Counted from the first letter of the stretch, positions 28,853-37,808 are shown. The stretch is 64,000 nt of DNA from Bradyrhizobium diazoefficiens (GCF_018131185.1 NZ_JAFCJE010000004.1:1-64000), one strand, 5' to 3'. The notes: a model not told the origin generated them from the letters alone. Made by a program: numbers and translations.

Positions 28853-30031
28853 CTACCGCCGCGCCAATCCCGCGATGTGGTCGACCAGGCGGTCGACCTC
28901 GGCCTCCGTGTTGTAATAGTGCGGAGACGCCCTCACGACATGCGGCAACGCGCGAATCTCGGCATCAATGCGCGTGCTCGGCGGATCGGAAGCGCCGATC
29001 GTGATGGCGGCGGCAGCGGCACTGGCGACAATGGCGTCCGCCTCGTGTCCGTCCATCGTGAAGCTGACGATGGCACCCGGCGCGCGTCCGAGGTCACGAA
29101 TGGTGATGCCGGGAAGAGCCGCCAGGCCGCTGCGAAGACGGCCGGCAAGCAGGCGGCAACGTTGCTCGATCGGAGCGATGCCGATCTCGAGGGCATAGTC
29201 GACGGCCGCGCCGAGTCCCAGCCGCGCCGCGTAATTGTTCTCCCAGGTCTCGAAACGGCGCGCATCGTCGCGCAGCCGATATTCATTGCGCGCGACCCAG
29301 GGCGCGGCGAAGTGATCGATCATCGGCGGCTCGAGCCGCTGCAGCATCGCCCTGCGGACGTAGAGAAAGCCGGTGCCGCGCGGACCGCGGAGGAATTTGC
29401 GTCCCGTGGCCGACAGCATGTCGCAGCCGATCGCCTCGACGTCCACCTCCATCTGGCCGACCGCCTGGCAGGCGTCGAGCAGGTAGGGAATGCCCCGTGC
29501 CCGTGCGATCTTGCCGATCGCCGCCGCGGGATTGACCAGTCCGCCGTTGGTCGGAACCCAAGTGATGGCGATCAGCTTGACGCGCTCATCGATCATGCGT
29601 TCGAGCGCGTGGACGTCGAGCTCGCCGCTGGCATCGCTTGGCACCACATCGATGACCGCGCCGGTGCGTTTGGCGACCTGAAGGAACGCCACGTAGTTGG
29701 CGGCGTATTCCGCTTCGGCGGTCAGGATGCGATCGCCCTTGCCGAACGAAAGCGAATAGAACGCCATCTGCCAGGCAACCGTCGCATTCTCCACGAGCGC
29801 GATCTCGTCGGGCGCAGCATTCAGCAGGCGCGCCACCGAGCCGTAGACCGCATCGAGCCGCGCTGCCTCCCGGTCTGCCGCGGCATAACCGCCGATCTCG
29901 CTTTCCAGATCGATATGCTGCTGCATCGCCGCGACAACCCGGGTCGGCATGAGTGCCGCGCCGGCGTTGTGGAGATATGCCAGCCGGGAGGTGGCAAGCG
30001 TGTCGGCGCGAATTCGGTCGATGTCGATCAC
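28853..30031 (-). CDS. Class V aminotransferase (PLP-dependent)
   Basis: The 392-residue protein is a fold-type I, class V (NifS/serine-pyruvate) enzyme. Visible landmarks: IALVENATVAWQMAFYSL (cofactor phosphate region), LIAITWVPTNGGLVNP, PYLLDACQAVGQMEVDV with the PLP Asp-Ala-Cys, and the Schiff-base Lys in SATGRKFLRGPRGTGFLYV. The substrate is not predictable. The GTG at 30031 (VIDIDRIRADTLATSRLAYLHN) follows AGAGG and begins where homology does; the open frame extends another 357 bases upstream into spurious sequence. It is divergent from the VOC gene. Confidence 0.88.
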   Translation of the reverse strand: MIDIDRIRADTLATSRLAYLHNAGAALMPTRVVAAMQQHIDLESEIGGYAAADREAARLDAVYGSVARLLNAAPDEIALVENATVAWQMAFYSLSFGKGDRILTAEAEYAANYVAFLQVAKRTGAVIDVVPSDASGELDVHALERMIDERVKLIAITWVPTNGGLVNPAAAIGKIARARGIPYLLDACQAVGQMEVDVEAIGCDMLSATGRKFLRGPRGTGFLYVRRAMLQRLEPPMIDHFAAPWVARNEYRLRDDARRFETWENNYAARLGLGAAVDYALEIGIAPIEQRCRLLAGRLRSGLAALPGITIRDLGRAPGAIVSFTMDGHEADAIVASAAAAAITIGASDPPSTRIDAEIRALPHVVRASPHYYNTEAEVDRLVDHIAGLARR

Positions 30032-30175
30032 GAGAGAGCCTCTGCCGTTGGATTCCGGGAATTGGACACCATGACGCACGCGAGCGCGACGGGCAAACGG
30101 AAGGTGCTGCTGGGCATTGATTCCGGTCCCTGGGCTGATAGAGCGTAATGCGCTGGGGAATGGAAAGGACTTGCG

Positions 30176-30649
30176 ATGGCGAAGAACACGATTTGCCTCT
30201 GGTTCGACAAGGACGCCGAGGCGGCTGCCCGCTTCTATGCTGAGACGTTCCCGGACAGCGTGGTGAGTGCCGTGCACCGTGCGCCCAGCGATTACCCGTC
30301 CGGCAAGGCTGGTGATGTGCTCACCGTCGAATTCACCGTGGCCGGCGTTGCCTGTCTCGGCCTCAACGGCGGTCCCGTCTTCAAGCACAATGAGGCCTTC
30401 TCGTTCCAGATCGCCACCGACGATCAGGAGGAGACCGACCGCTACTGGAGCGCCATCGTCGGCAATGGCGGGCAGGAAAGCGCCTGCGGTTGGTGCAAGG
30501 ACAAATGGGGCACCTCCTGGCAGATCACGCCGCGCGTGCTGACCGAGGCACTGGCGGCCGGCGGGGCCGAGGCCAAGCGCGCCTTCGACGCGATGATGGG
30601 GATGACGAAGATCGACGTCGCGGCGATCGAGGCGGCGCGGCGCGGCTGA
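30176..30649 (+). CDS. VOC superfamily protein, PhnB/3-demethylubiquinone methyltransferase-like
   Basis: The 157-residue protein has the vicinal-oxygen-chelate layout: NTICLWFDKDAEAAARFYAE, then AGVACLGLNGGPVFKHNEAF and ACGWCKDKWGTSWQITPRVL. This pattern matches the COG2764/COG3865 group, annotated as PhnB-like or 3-demethylubiquinone-9 3-methyltransferase-domain proteins; the enzymatic activity is not known. ATG at 30176 is preceded by GGAAAGGAC. It is convergent with the CAP gene. Confidence 0.88.
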   Translation: MAKNTICLWFDKDAEAAARFYAETFPDSVVSAVHRAPSDYPSGKAGDVLTVEFTVAGVACLGLNGGPVFKHNEAFSFQIATDDQEETDRYWSAIVGNGGQESACGWCKDKWGTSWQITPRVLTEALAAGGAEAKRAFDAMMGMTKIDVAAIEAARRG

Positions 30650-30661
30650 TGCTGGCTTGCC

Positions 30662-31219
30662 TCAGATGCAGAGGCTGAGCAGCTTGATGTGACAGGTGCT
30701 GGACTTCGGCTTGCTTGCCGGCGCGGCCTCGCGTTTCACGGCAACGACGGGCTCCTTGTCCTTCTTCTTGCCTTTGCCCTTCGGCTCGTAATCGCCCGCG
30801 ATCACCATGGCCCAGTAGGTGCGCTTGCCGCTGGCGTTCCTGGCGCTGGCGATGCCGACGCGGGAGGCGTTGCGCAGCAACAGGTTCTTGCGGTGCCCGG
30901 ACGAGTCGATCCACTGGCCCAGGGTCTTCTCGAAATTATCGTAGCCATAGGCGATGTTCTCGGCGGCGCGGCCGGCGCCGGCCGGTGCGACACGGCGGTT
31001 GAACGGGCCGAGCGCGTCGTGGCTGAGATCGTCCTTGGCGGCCATCGCGCGGGCTTGGTCCATGGCGATGCGGTCGAGAGTGGCATCGCGGACGACGCGG
31101 ACTTCACCGTGCTTGAGGCGGAAGCTGGAGATCAGCTCGGCCGGGGAGTCAGCTCGTGCCGGCGCGACTGTCAGCAGCAGAAGGCCGGCGGCCAGACCGC
31201 CAACCACACGATGCATCAT
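30662..31219 (-). CDS. Secreted CAP-domain protein
   Basis: The 185-residue protein has a signal peptide (hydrophobic MMHRVVGGLAAGLLLLTVAP, cleavage near ARA/DS) and a CAP/SCP domain: FRLKHGEVRVVRDATLDRIA, then AAENIAYGYDNFEKTLGQWI and SSGHRKNLLL, then SGKRTYWAMVIAG. Bacterial CAP proteins are extracellular and of unknown activity. The tail is Lys-rich with a Cys pair. I chose 31219 because GGGGGACG precedes it; a start at 31237 or 31282 is possible. It is convergent with the VOC gene. Confidence 0.85.
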   Translation of the reverse strand: MMHRVVGGLAAGLLLLTVAPARADSPAELISSFRLKHGEVRVVRDATLDRIAMDQARAMAAKDDLSHDALGPFNRRVAPAGAGRAAENIAYGYDNFEKTLGQWIDSSGHRKNLLLRNASRVGIASARNASGKRTYWAMVIAGDYEPKGKGKKKDKEPVVAVKREAAPASKPKSSTCHIKLLSLCI

Positions 31220-31311
31220 CGTCCCCCGACCGCCCATGACCCCACCACGTCCGCCTTCGTTCGACCGCTTCTCTATCGCCAATGTGGACGCTTCAAGGCG
31301 CCGGCAGCCTG

Positions 31312-32406
31312 TCAGCTCGTCGGCAGGTTCGCTTCGAAGTTGAAGCGGTCGCGCAGGTTTTTTCTTTGTTCCAGGATGTCCTTGAGGAAGGCGCGATCCT
31401 GGTCGCTCTTCATCATGGGCTCGATCAGGTCGAGCTGGTTCATGGCGACCAGTTGCAGGATCTCGGTCCGCGGCTTGCCGCTGCTATCGCGCGGCAGCGC
31501 GTGCACGACCTGGATGTGCTCCGGCGGCTTCGGCCCCTTCGCTGCCGTGAGCTCGGTCCGCAACTGGCCTTCGAGCGTGGCTTGATCTGCCTCGACGAAG
31601 GCATAGAGCCCGACGCCGGAGCGGCGGTCGGCAAAAGCGACGATAGCGGTGTCGCGCACGGCCGGGTTCTTGCGGATCAACTCGGTCAGCACCGGCGCAT
31701 CGTTGACCAGCCTTCGGCCGCCGCCCTCGCGGTCGGTGAAGTTGAACAGGCCGCGGGTGATGGCGCGGTAGACCTTCTTGCCGGTGGCGAGCCACAGGCT
31801 TGCCGCGAACGACTTCTTGGCGAGGATTTTTCGCTCACGCGGAGTCAATGCCTCGGGCGCGTAGGAGCGCTTGTGCTTGAGCAGGTGCCGAAGGTCTTCA
31901 TAGGCGAGGATGCGATAGAGCCGGCCGCGCTGCGCAAAGCACGCCGCGAGCTGGAAGTCGGTCACATAGGCGCGGCCGTCGCGGCCGACCAGCCAGTTCT
32001 GTTCCTTGGCAAGATCGTTGTGGCAGATGCCGGCGCGGCGCAGCCGGCGCAGCGCCACCTTGGCCGAACGGAAATAGGCGAGGTCACCGTGCGGCTTTGC
32101 CAGATGCAACGCGGCGCCGTCGACGAAGCCGCGCACCAGCGCCCGGCGACCGGCCCAGAGCAGCTCGGGACCGACGTTGAGGCCTTTGGCGAGCGCGAGC
32201 GCATGCTTCTCGCGGGCGAACAGATGGCGCGCCAGCAGGAACGACCACCACGGCACTTCGTCCAGCCGGCGCAGCACCGCGTCGACCTCGCCGGTCTCGG
32301 CACGAAAGCGGCCGCGCTCGACCGTCGAGAACACGTCGCGCTTGAGCAGCACGCCGTCGGTCCAGCGCGCCGAGAGCTCTGCGGCGTCGTCTTTGGGGAG
32401 GCTCAT
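31312..32406 (-). CDS. Kinase-like domain fused to an acyl-CoA-synthetase C-terminal domain
   Basis: The 364-residue protein starts with a lipopolysaccharide/RIO-type kinase-like domain: catalytic loop ICHNDLAKEQNWLV (H129-N130-D131, N136) and metal-binding TDF (D150). No Gly-rich loop is visible. Residues about 245-325 resemble the C-terminal lid of AMP-forming acyl-CoA synthetases: VRDTAIVAFADRRSGVGLYA, then PEHIQVVHALPRDSSGKPRT, with K311 at the position of the catalytic Lys. The large N-terminal domain of a ligase is missing. It lies 7 bases downstream of trmFO on the same strand. Function unknown; usual annotation is serine/threonine protein kinase. Confidence 0.75.
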   Translation of the reverse strand: MSLPKDDAAELSARWTDGVLLKRDVFSTVERGRFRAETGEVDAVLRRLDEVPWWSFLLARHLFAREKHALALAKGLNVGPELLWAGRRALVRGFVDGAALHLAKPHGDLAYFRSAKVALRRLRRAGICHNDLAKEQNWLVGRDGRAYVTDFQLAACFAQRGRLYRILAYEDLRHLLKHKRSYAPEALTPRERKILAKKSFAASLWLATGKKVYRAITRGLFNFTDREGGGRRLVNDAPVLTELIRKNPAVRDTAIVAFADRRSGVGLYAFVEADQATLEGQLRTELTAAKGPKPPEHIQVVHALPRDSSGKPRTEILQLVAMNQLDLIEPMMKSDQDRAFLKDILEQRKNLRDRFNFEANLPTS

Positions 32407-32413
32407 TGCAAAC

Positions 32414-33841
32414 TCACGCGGCTGCGGCCATGCGCAGATGATCGGCGATCCAGCGATCGAGGTCGGCGAGCGCGAGTGCGCTCATGGCCTGCTTCTTGGC
32501 CACCGTCTTCTCGTTGCCGCGCAGACGCGTGCCGTCGGGCTTCTTGGTCGGCGCGGTCGCAAGTGGCGGAAACAGGCCGAAATTGATGTTCATCGGCTGG
32601 AACGACCGTGTCCCCGGCTCGACGGTCTCGATATGGCCGCCGGTGATGTGGCCAAGCAGAGATCCGAGCGCAGTCGTGTTCGGTGGGCTCGCCAGGGTTT
32701 CGCCGCGCGCGTCGGCCGCTGCATAGAGACCGGCGATCAGACCGATGCTGGCAGACTCCACATAGCCCTCGCAGCCCGTCATCTGGCCGGCAAAGCGCAG
32801 CCGTGGCTGCGCGCGCAGGCGCAACTGACTGTCGAGCAGCTTTGGCGAGTTCAGGAAGGTGTTGCGGTGCAGGCCACCGAGGCGGGCGAACTCGGCCTTC
32901 TCCAGACCGGGAATGGTGCGGAAGATGCGCTGCTGCTCGCCGTACTTCAATTTCGTCTGGAAGCCGACGATGTTGTAGAGCGTGCCGAGCTTGTTGTCCT
33001 GACGCAGCTGCACGATGGCGTAGGCCTTCGTGGCGGGATCGTGGGGATTGGTGAGGCCGACCGGCTTCATCGGGCCGTGGCGCAACGTCTCCGGGCCACG
33101 CTCCGCCATCACTTCGATTGGCAGGCAGCCGTCGAAATAGGGCGTGTTGGTCTCCCATTCCTTGAACTCGGTCTTCTCACCAGCGATCAGCGCGGCGACG
33201 AAGCCGTCATACTGCTCCTTGGTCATCGGGCAGTTGATGTAGTCGGCGCCGGTGCCGCCGGGGCCGACCTTGTCGTAGCGGGACTGGAACCAGGCCACCG
33301 ACATGTCGATGGATTCGCGGTGCACGATCGGTGCGATCGCGTCGAAGAAGGCGAGGGCGTTCTCGTCGGTCAGTTCTCGGATGGCATCGGCCAGCGGGGC
33401 GGAGGTGAGGGGGCCGGTGGCGACGATGACGTTGTTCCACTCGGCCGGTGGCAGGCCTGCGACCTCGCCGCGTGCGATCTCGATCAGGGGGTGGTCGTTC
33501 AGCGCCTTGGTGACGGCCGCTGAGAAGCCATCGCGATCGACCGCGAGGGCGCCGCCGGCGGGCACCTGGTTGGCGTCGGCTGCGCGCATGACCAGCGAAT
33601 CGAGCCGGCGCATCTCCGCATGCAACAGGCCCACGGCGTTGTTGGCGGCATCGTCCGAGCGGAATGAATTGGAGCAGACGAGCTCGGCGAGCCCGTCGGT
33701 GCGGTGCGCCTCGGTCATGCGGGTCGGCCGCATCTCGTGCAGCACCACGGGCACGCCGGCTTTCGCGACCTGCCAGGCTGCCTCCGAGCCGGCAAGGCCT
33801 GCGCCGATCACGTGCACAATGTTGGATAGGGGTCCTGTCAT
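32414..33841 (-). CDS. trmFO: Methylenetetrahydrofolate--tRNA-(uracil-5-)-methyltransferase
   Basis: Folate/FAD-dependent enzyme that makes ribothymidine at tRNA position 54, 475 residues. It shows the FAD-binding start [50 protein letters not shown] and the ending segments [20 protein letters not shown] and INFGLFPPL. Length fits the family. It is the first gene of a pair with the kinase-like gene. Confidence 0.95.
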   Translation of the reverse strand: MTGPLSNIVHVIGAGLAGSEAAWQVAKAGVPVVLHEMRPTRMTEAHRTDGLAELVCSNSFRSDDAANNAVGLLHAEMRRLDSLVMRAADANQVPAGGALAVDRDGFSAAVTKALNDHPLIEIARGEVAGLPPAEWNNVIVATGPLTSAPLADAIRELTDENALAFFDAIAPIVHRESIDMSVAWFQSRYDKVGPGGTGADYINCPMTKEQYDGFVAALIAGEKTEFKEWETNTPYFDGCLPIEVMAERGPETLRHGPMKPVGLTNPHDPATKAYAIVQLRQDNKLGTLYNIVGFQTKLKYGEQQRIFRTIPGLEKAEFARLGGLHRNTFLNSPKLLDSQLRLRAQPRLRFAGQMTGCEGYVESASIGLIAGLYAAADARGETLASPPNTTALGSLLGHITGGHIETVEPGTRSFQPMNINFGLFPPLATAPTKKPDGTRLRGNEKTVAKKQAMSALALADLDRWIADHLRMAAAA

Positions 33842-33915
33842 GGGGCGGACAGGTAGCGCTTTTCGGCGATCAGTGGAATCGCCGAGATCGAGTTTTCTGC
33901 CACCAGATGCGACAA

Positions 33916-33934
33916 CGCCCGCACGAGGCGGGCG
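33916..33934 (-). terminator. Hairpin downstream of the DUF1127 gene
   Basis: CGCCCGC (33916-33922) pairs with GCGGGCG (33928-33934) around ACGAG. It lies 34 bases beyond the stop of the small minus-strand gene. There is no clean T run on that strand, so termination is only possible. Confidence 0.35.
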
Positions 33935-33967
33935 CTATCGGTTCGTCCGGTGAAGGGCTGAACGATA

Positions 33968-34120
33968 TCAGCCCTGATACTGACCGGCGGCAACGCGCGG
34001 GATGTCCGAGCGATCGAGGCCGATATCGGCCAGTTCCCGATCGCTGAGCTGGGACAGCTCGGCAACATTGCGCTGATAGTCCCGGAAGGCCTGGATCATG
34101 CGGATGAGCGAGAGCAGCAT
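33968..34120 (-). CDS. DUF1127 small protein
   Basis: This 50-residue frame reads MLLSLIRMIQAFRDYQRNVA, then ELSQLSDRELADIGLDRSDI and ends PRVAAGQYQG. The short arginine-rich helix and the LSDRELADIGLDRSDI motif are the DUF1127 (YjiS-like) signature. Such proteins in alphaproteobacteria bind RNA or affect phosphate, motility and stress responses. AGGAG sits 8 bases before the ATG, giving a strong ribosome-binding site. It lies upstream of trmFO on the same strand with a hairpin between. Confidence 0.9.
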   Translation of the reverse strand: MLLSLIRMIQAFRDYQRNVAELSQLSDRELADIGLDRSDIPRVAAGQYQG

Positions 34121-34459
34121 TGGTAGTCTCCTGTAGTTCGATTCAGCCCTTGCCCGGGCTGCATCGTTGAAATGAATATAGAGGAGAGTAGTGCAGTGCG
34201 AAAGTTCCTATGTTGCGATGCAGCTAAGCAATGAGCGCATAGCGACGGTAACGGACGATTAACTCGAAGGCGCTCCCGCCCACACAACGGGCAAGGTGCG
34301 ACCAAAGGTGCCATAAATAGACGTAAATCCACGGGGTTATGCAGGAGTGCGACCCCTTGTCTCTTGGGAAGTATGTCTTTTCTGATCCGCTGACAAAGGA
34401 CTCGATCCAGCGTCTAAACCCAAATCACCTATGCGCGAATCGCATGTATCGGAATCTGT

Positions 34460-34478
34460 TGAATTGAATATCAATTCA
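34460..34478. promoter_or_regulatory. Palindrome TGAATTGA-ATA-TCAATTCA
   Basis: Eight-base arms TGAATTGA and TCAATTCA are perfect reverse complements around the spacer ATA. The size and symmetry suit a dimeric repressor or activator operator. The cognate regulator is unknown. Confidence 0.5.
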
Positions 34479-34560
34479 GATCATGTTTTTGCAGACAGTA
34501 GGATTCCGCCGCATTTGGGGCGTGATCCGGTGCAGGGCACACTCGCCAAGCGTGCAGTGT

Positions 34561-34580
34561 TCATTACCTGCAGGTAATGA
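34561..34580. promoter_or_regulatory. Perfect 20-base palindrome
   Basis: TCATTACCTGCAGGTAATGA is identical to its own reverse complement. It lies 157 bases before the ATG of the small secreted protein and 441 bases before the DUF1127 start. It is likely an operator. Confidence 0.55.
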
Positions 34581-34736
34581 AAATCAGAATTTCTGCATGA
34601 CCTTCTGCGCGGCGCGCAACATCACGCAATTCTCGCGAGGAATTTATTGCGGCAACTTGCCGCGCCCGGAGGAAGGTGTTGTCGCAGAGTCCGGCAATGT
34701 CGCTGGATCTGTCTCAAGAACAAGGAAAGTAACATC

Positions 34737-35003
34737 ATGACGAAGTTACTAGGGGTTATCGCAATTGCCGCCGTCGCGTTCGCCGTTGCGCCGGCCCAGG
34801 CCGCCAAGCGCGCAGCGGTGGGCGGCTGCAGCTCGGCCAATCTGGAAAAGACCGAGACCGAGATCGAGAACATGGCTGACGGCGACGGCAAGCTCGTTGC
34901 GCAGAAGGAGATCGCGGCGGCGCAGGATTCGCTGCTCAACGGCAAGATGGGTGCGTGCGGCGCGCATCTGAACAAGGCGATGCACGCCACCATGGGCAAG
35001 TAG
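34737..35003 (+). CDS. Small secreted protein of unknown function
   Basis: The 88-residue protein has a clear signal peptide (MTKLLGVIAIAAVAFAVAPA, AQA/AK cleavage). The mature part of about 66 residues is Ala/Lys/Asn-rich with two Cys (GGCSSANLEKTE and GACGAHLNKA), probably helical. The start ATG at 34737 follows AAGGAAAG. I do not recognise the family. Two palindromes lie upstream. Confidence 0.75.
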   Translation: MTKLLGVIAIAAVAFAVAPAQAAKRAAVGGCSSANLEKTETEIENMADGDGKLVAQKEIAAAQDSLLNGKMGACGAHLNKAMHATMGK

Positions 35004-35162
35004 TCGCGAGGAGAGGGCCGGTCGCCGGGCGATCGGCCCTACGCGCTTGTCTGAAGCGCGATGCGATCAGGATGAAGCGTCATCGCGCTTTAGGTTGTTG
35101 TTTGAGCGTGATCGCTTCCGAAATCCGCTGCGCGCGTTTCCGGATCATGCTTTGGCGAGTAT

Positions 35163-35987
35163 TCAGGGCGCGCGCGCAAGCTGGCTGGCGAAATAGGCGA
35201 CGGTCTTGGAATAGACCTCGCTCTTGTTCCACTGCTTGAGCACCTCGAAATTCGGACTGCCCGGCTGCCAATCCTTGCCCTTCTGCCAGCCATAGCCGAC
35301 GAGGTAATTGGCGGTGGAGGCCAGCACGTCGGGCACATTGTGCAGGAGGTCGCGCTTGCCGTTGCCATCGAAGTCGATGGCGTATTTCATCCAGGACGAC
35401 GGCATGAACTGGGTCTGGCCGAGCTCGCCCGCCCAGGCGCCTTTCATGTCGGCAGCCGCGAGATCGCCGCGCTGGACGATGCGCAGCGCGTCCAACAGCT
35501 CGGCGCGAAAGTACTCGGAGCGCCGGCAGTCATAGGCCAGCGTCGCCAGCGAGCGGATGGTTGCGAACTTGCCGGTGTTGACGCCGTAATCCGTCTCCAG
35601 ACCCCAGATCGCGACCAGCACCTCGCCGGGTACGCCGTAGGCCTGCTCGATGCGCGACAGCACTGAGCCGTATTGCTTCATCCTGTTGGAGCCGCGCTCC
35701 AAGCGGGGCGGCACCATCCGACCCGAAAACTCTTCGAAGGTCTGACTGAAGACCTTTTGCGAGCGGTCGCGGTTGATCACGTTCTGATCCAGCGTCACGC
35801 CGGCAAGCCCGGCCGTGATCGCCTGCTGCGAGATGCCCTTGGCGGCCGCATCGGTTTTGAAGTCCGCAAGCCAGGCATCGAAGTTGCCCGAGCCGCAGGC
35901 AACCGCGGCGAACGCTGGCTGGGCTGACAGGATTGAGGCGGAGAGAGCGAGGGCTGCGAGAGCGAGACGAGAAATCGTCGAGGTCAT
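35163..35987 (-). CDS. Lytic murein transglycosylase, MltB type
   Basis: The 274-residue protein has a signal peptide (MTSTISRLALAALALSASIL, AQPAFAA) and a family 3 transglycosylase domain: GISQQAITAGLAGVTLDQNV, FSQTFEEFSGR, catalytic Glu in VLVAIWGLETDYGVNTG, and GELGQTQFMPSSWMKYAIDF-type active-site region. It cuts peptidoglycan in the periplasm to 1,6-anhydro ends. No lipobox is seen, so it is a soluble form. I chose ATG at 35987; upstream frame extension is spurious. Downstream of the DUF2189 gene on the same strand. Confidence 0.9.
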   Translation of the reverse strand: MTSTISRLALAALALSASILSAQPAFAAVACGSGNFDAWLADFKTDAAAKGISQQAITAGLAGVTLDQNVINRDRSQKVFSQTFEEFSGRMVPPRLERGSNRMKQYGSVLSRIEQAYGVPGEVLVAIWGLETDYGVNTGKFATIRSLATLAYDCRRSEYFRAELLDALRIVQRGDLAAADMKGAWAGELGQTQFMPSSWMKYAIDFDGNGKRDLLHNVPDVLASTANYLVGYGWQKGKDWQPGSPNFEVLKQWNKSEVYSKTVAYFASQLARAP

Positions 35988-36117
35988 TCGAGTCAATGAA
36001 TTCCGTGAAGCGGTATGACCGGCGGGTGCAATCTCGGTCGGAACAGCGGCCAAAGCAAGGCTTGCGACAGAGCGCGATCCTGCCCGAGCCGGGGCAGGAT
36101 CGCATGTCACGATATCG

Positions 36118-37026
36118 TCAGAGCTCCGGCCGGTTACGCCAGGGGAAGAGGTTGGCGGGGAAGTCGGCCGCCGGCTTGCGCGGACGAGGCGGCGGGGGCG
36201 GCACCGGACGTGCACCGGGCTCCGAGACGATCACCTTGCGGTAGAGATGCCAGGTGGCATGGCCGAGCAGGGGGATCACCACGGCAAGGCCGAGGAAGGC
36301 CGGGATCGTGCCGAGCGCGAGCAGCACCGCCACGATCAGGCCCCAGGCCGCCATCGGCACCGGGTTCCTCGCGACCACGCGCAATGAGGTGCTCATCGCC
36401 TCGAATGCGCCGGCATGGCGGTCCAGCATCAAGGGGAACGACACGGCGCTGATGCAGAGCGCGGCGAGTGCGAACAGGAAGCCGGTGCCGCAGCCGACCA
36501 CGATCAGCCACCAGCCCTGCTGTGTCGTCAGCACGCGCGTCATGAAGTCCGAGATCCCGGTCACGCCCTCATAGCCGAACGCCGCGACATAGATGGCCTG
36601 CGCAGTTGCAACCCAAGTCACGAATAGCGCGAGCAGCAATGTGCCGAGACCTAGCATCGCCCCGAACGAGGGCGAGCGCACCACCTCCATGGCATCCCAT
36701 GCACTGGCTTCTTCATGGCGCTCGCGCCGGCTGGAGAGCTCGTAGAGACCGAGCGCTGCGAAGGGGCCGATCAGCGCGAAGCCGGCGGCGAGGGGAAACA
36801 ACAATGGCAGCACCGAATAGCCCATCACCACGCGGGCGAGCACGAGGCCGAGCACCGGGTAGATCACGCAGAGAATGATGGCGTGGCTCGGAAAGGCCTT
36901 GAAATCATCCCAGCCGCGCCGGAGCGCATCGTGCAGATCGGTCAGCTGGATGGTTCGAATGACAGGTCCAGCCGCATCCGCGCTCTGGGCCATTGTGGGG
37001 ACATTGCCCTGGTAGAGTGTGGCCAT
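36118..37026 (-). CDS. DUF2189 integral membrane protein
   Basis: The 302-residue protein has about six membrane helices. The family start RTIQLTDLHDALRRGWDDFK is followed by FPSHAIILCVIYPVLGLVLA and ALIGPFAALGLYELSSRRER. The helix pairs at 125-145 and 170-200 are clear, and the last helix region is GTIPAFLGLAVVIPLLGHAT. The tail is Pro-rich. DUF2189 proteins are often described as cytochrome c oxidase subunit I-like, but no haem ligands are visible here. Function unknown. Confidence 0.88.
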   Translation of the reverse strand: MATLYQGNVPTMAQSADAAGPVIRTIQLTDLHDALRRGWDDFKAFPSHAIILCVIYPVLGLVLARVVMGYSVLPLLFPLAAGFALIGPFAALGLYELSSRRERHEEASAWDAMEVVRSPSFGAMLGLGTLLLALFVTWVATAQAIYVAAFGYEGVTGISDFMTRVLTTQQGWWLIVVGCGTGFLFALAALCISAVSFPLMLDRHAGAFEAMSTSLRVVARNPVPMAAWGLIVAVLLALGTIPAFLGLAVVIPLLGHATWHLYRKVIVSEPGARPVPPPPPRPRKPAADFPANLFPWRNRPEL

Positions 37027-37360
37027 GGTCGCTAGCTCCCTTGCCGAGCGGCCGAATCCGGCGCCGGCAAACGGCGCGAGCGGCCGCCATTCTTGAGTTT
37101 CGCGAGTCCGACCAGACGCGAATTCCGGAAGGCATCGCGAGCTGAACGCGAAGCGTACGCCGATTTCCGAGTCCTGTCCCTCACGCTTGGGTGAGATTCG
37201 ATGCCGCAGCGCAACCCTGACGACGTCATTCGGTCGTCATTTCGCCGCAGATAAGCTGATGCTGCTCGCTGGTTCGCAGAACTTCGCGGGCACAACGCAG
37301 TAACTTGGTCTATAAGTGCCACTCAAGGCCCTTCCAACGGATCCTTTTCGGGGAGCAGAT
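37027..37360. other. Intergenic stretch before the DUF3597 gene
   Basis: No gene is visible. The stretch lies between the divergent DUF2189 and DUF3597 genes and presumably carries both promoters. I see no clear operator; the sequence GTCATTCGGTCGTCATTTCG (37225-37244) contains a short direct repeat. Confidence 0.4.
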
Positions 37361-37756
37361 ATGAGCATTTTCGGGAAAATCATGGGCGCGATCTTCGGAA
37401 GCCAGCCGGCTTCCGCCGCGCCCGCCGGTGGCGCAGCTTCGCCCGCTGGAGCGGCGCCGGGAGCATCGTCGACGCCGGCCGGCGCGCCCATGGCTGCGGT
37501 CGATGTCGCGGCGATCGTCGACAAGGCGGTGGCCGCGCACAAGGGCGAGAAGCTGGAATGGCGGACCTCGATCGTCGACCTCATGAAGGCGCTCGACATC
37601 GATTCCAGCCTCGCTGCGCGCAAGGACCTCGCCAAGGAGCTCGGCTACAGCGGCGACATGAACGATTCCGCCAGCATGAACGTCTGGCTGCACAAGCAGG
37701 TGATGTCCAAGCTCGCCGCCAATGGCGGCAAGCTGCCGCCGGAGATCAAGCACTGA
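37361..37756 (+). CDS. DUF3597 domain protein
   Basis: The 131-residue protein starts MSIFGKIMGAIFGSQPASAA, has an Ala/Pro/Gly-rich linker (15-50), and ends in a DUF3597 domain (about 55-131): DVAAIVDKAVAAHKGEKLEW, then IVDLMKALDIDSSLAARKDL and AKELGYSG. The domain is often found with LysM-like or surface modules; its role is unknown. The start ATG at 37361 follows GGGGAGC. A strong hairpin terminator follows. Confidence 0.85.
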   Translation: MSIFGKIMGAIFGSQPASAAPAGGAASPAGAAPGASSTPAGAPMAAVDVAAIVDKAVAAHKGEKLEWRTSIVDLMKALDIDSSLAARKDLAKELGYSGDMNDSASMNVWLHKQVMSKLAANGGKLPPEIKH

Positions 37757-37778
37757 CCGGCCACAGGTCGTGCCGCAA

Positions 37779-37804
37779 GGGCCCGCGATCTCGCGGGCCC
37801 TTTT
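37779..37804 (+). terminator. Rho-independent terminator of the DUF3597 gene
   Basis: GGGCCCGCGA pairs with TCGCGGGCCC, directly followed by TTTT. It sits 22 bases after the stop codon. The convergent GNAT gene ends 5 bases beyond. Confidence 0.85.
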
Positions 37805-37808
37805 GCTT

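Larger units (their letters stand above)
34121..34736. other. 616-base intergenic stretch with two palindromes
   Basis: No coding frame here has recognisable protein features. It lies between the divergent DUF1127 gene (minus) and a small secreted-protein gene (plus). It is richer in A/T than the flanks and contains two strong inverted repeats (34460-34478 and 34561-34580), so it is probably a shared regulatory region. Confidence 0.6.

Noticed and set aside
28877..30148. A 423-codon plus-strand frame opposite the aminotransferase
   Set aside because: The minus strand carries the class V aminotransferase motifs, including the PLP lysine.
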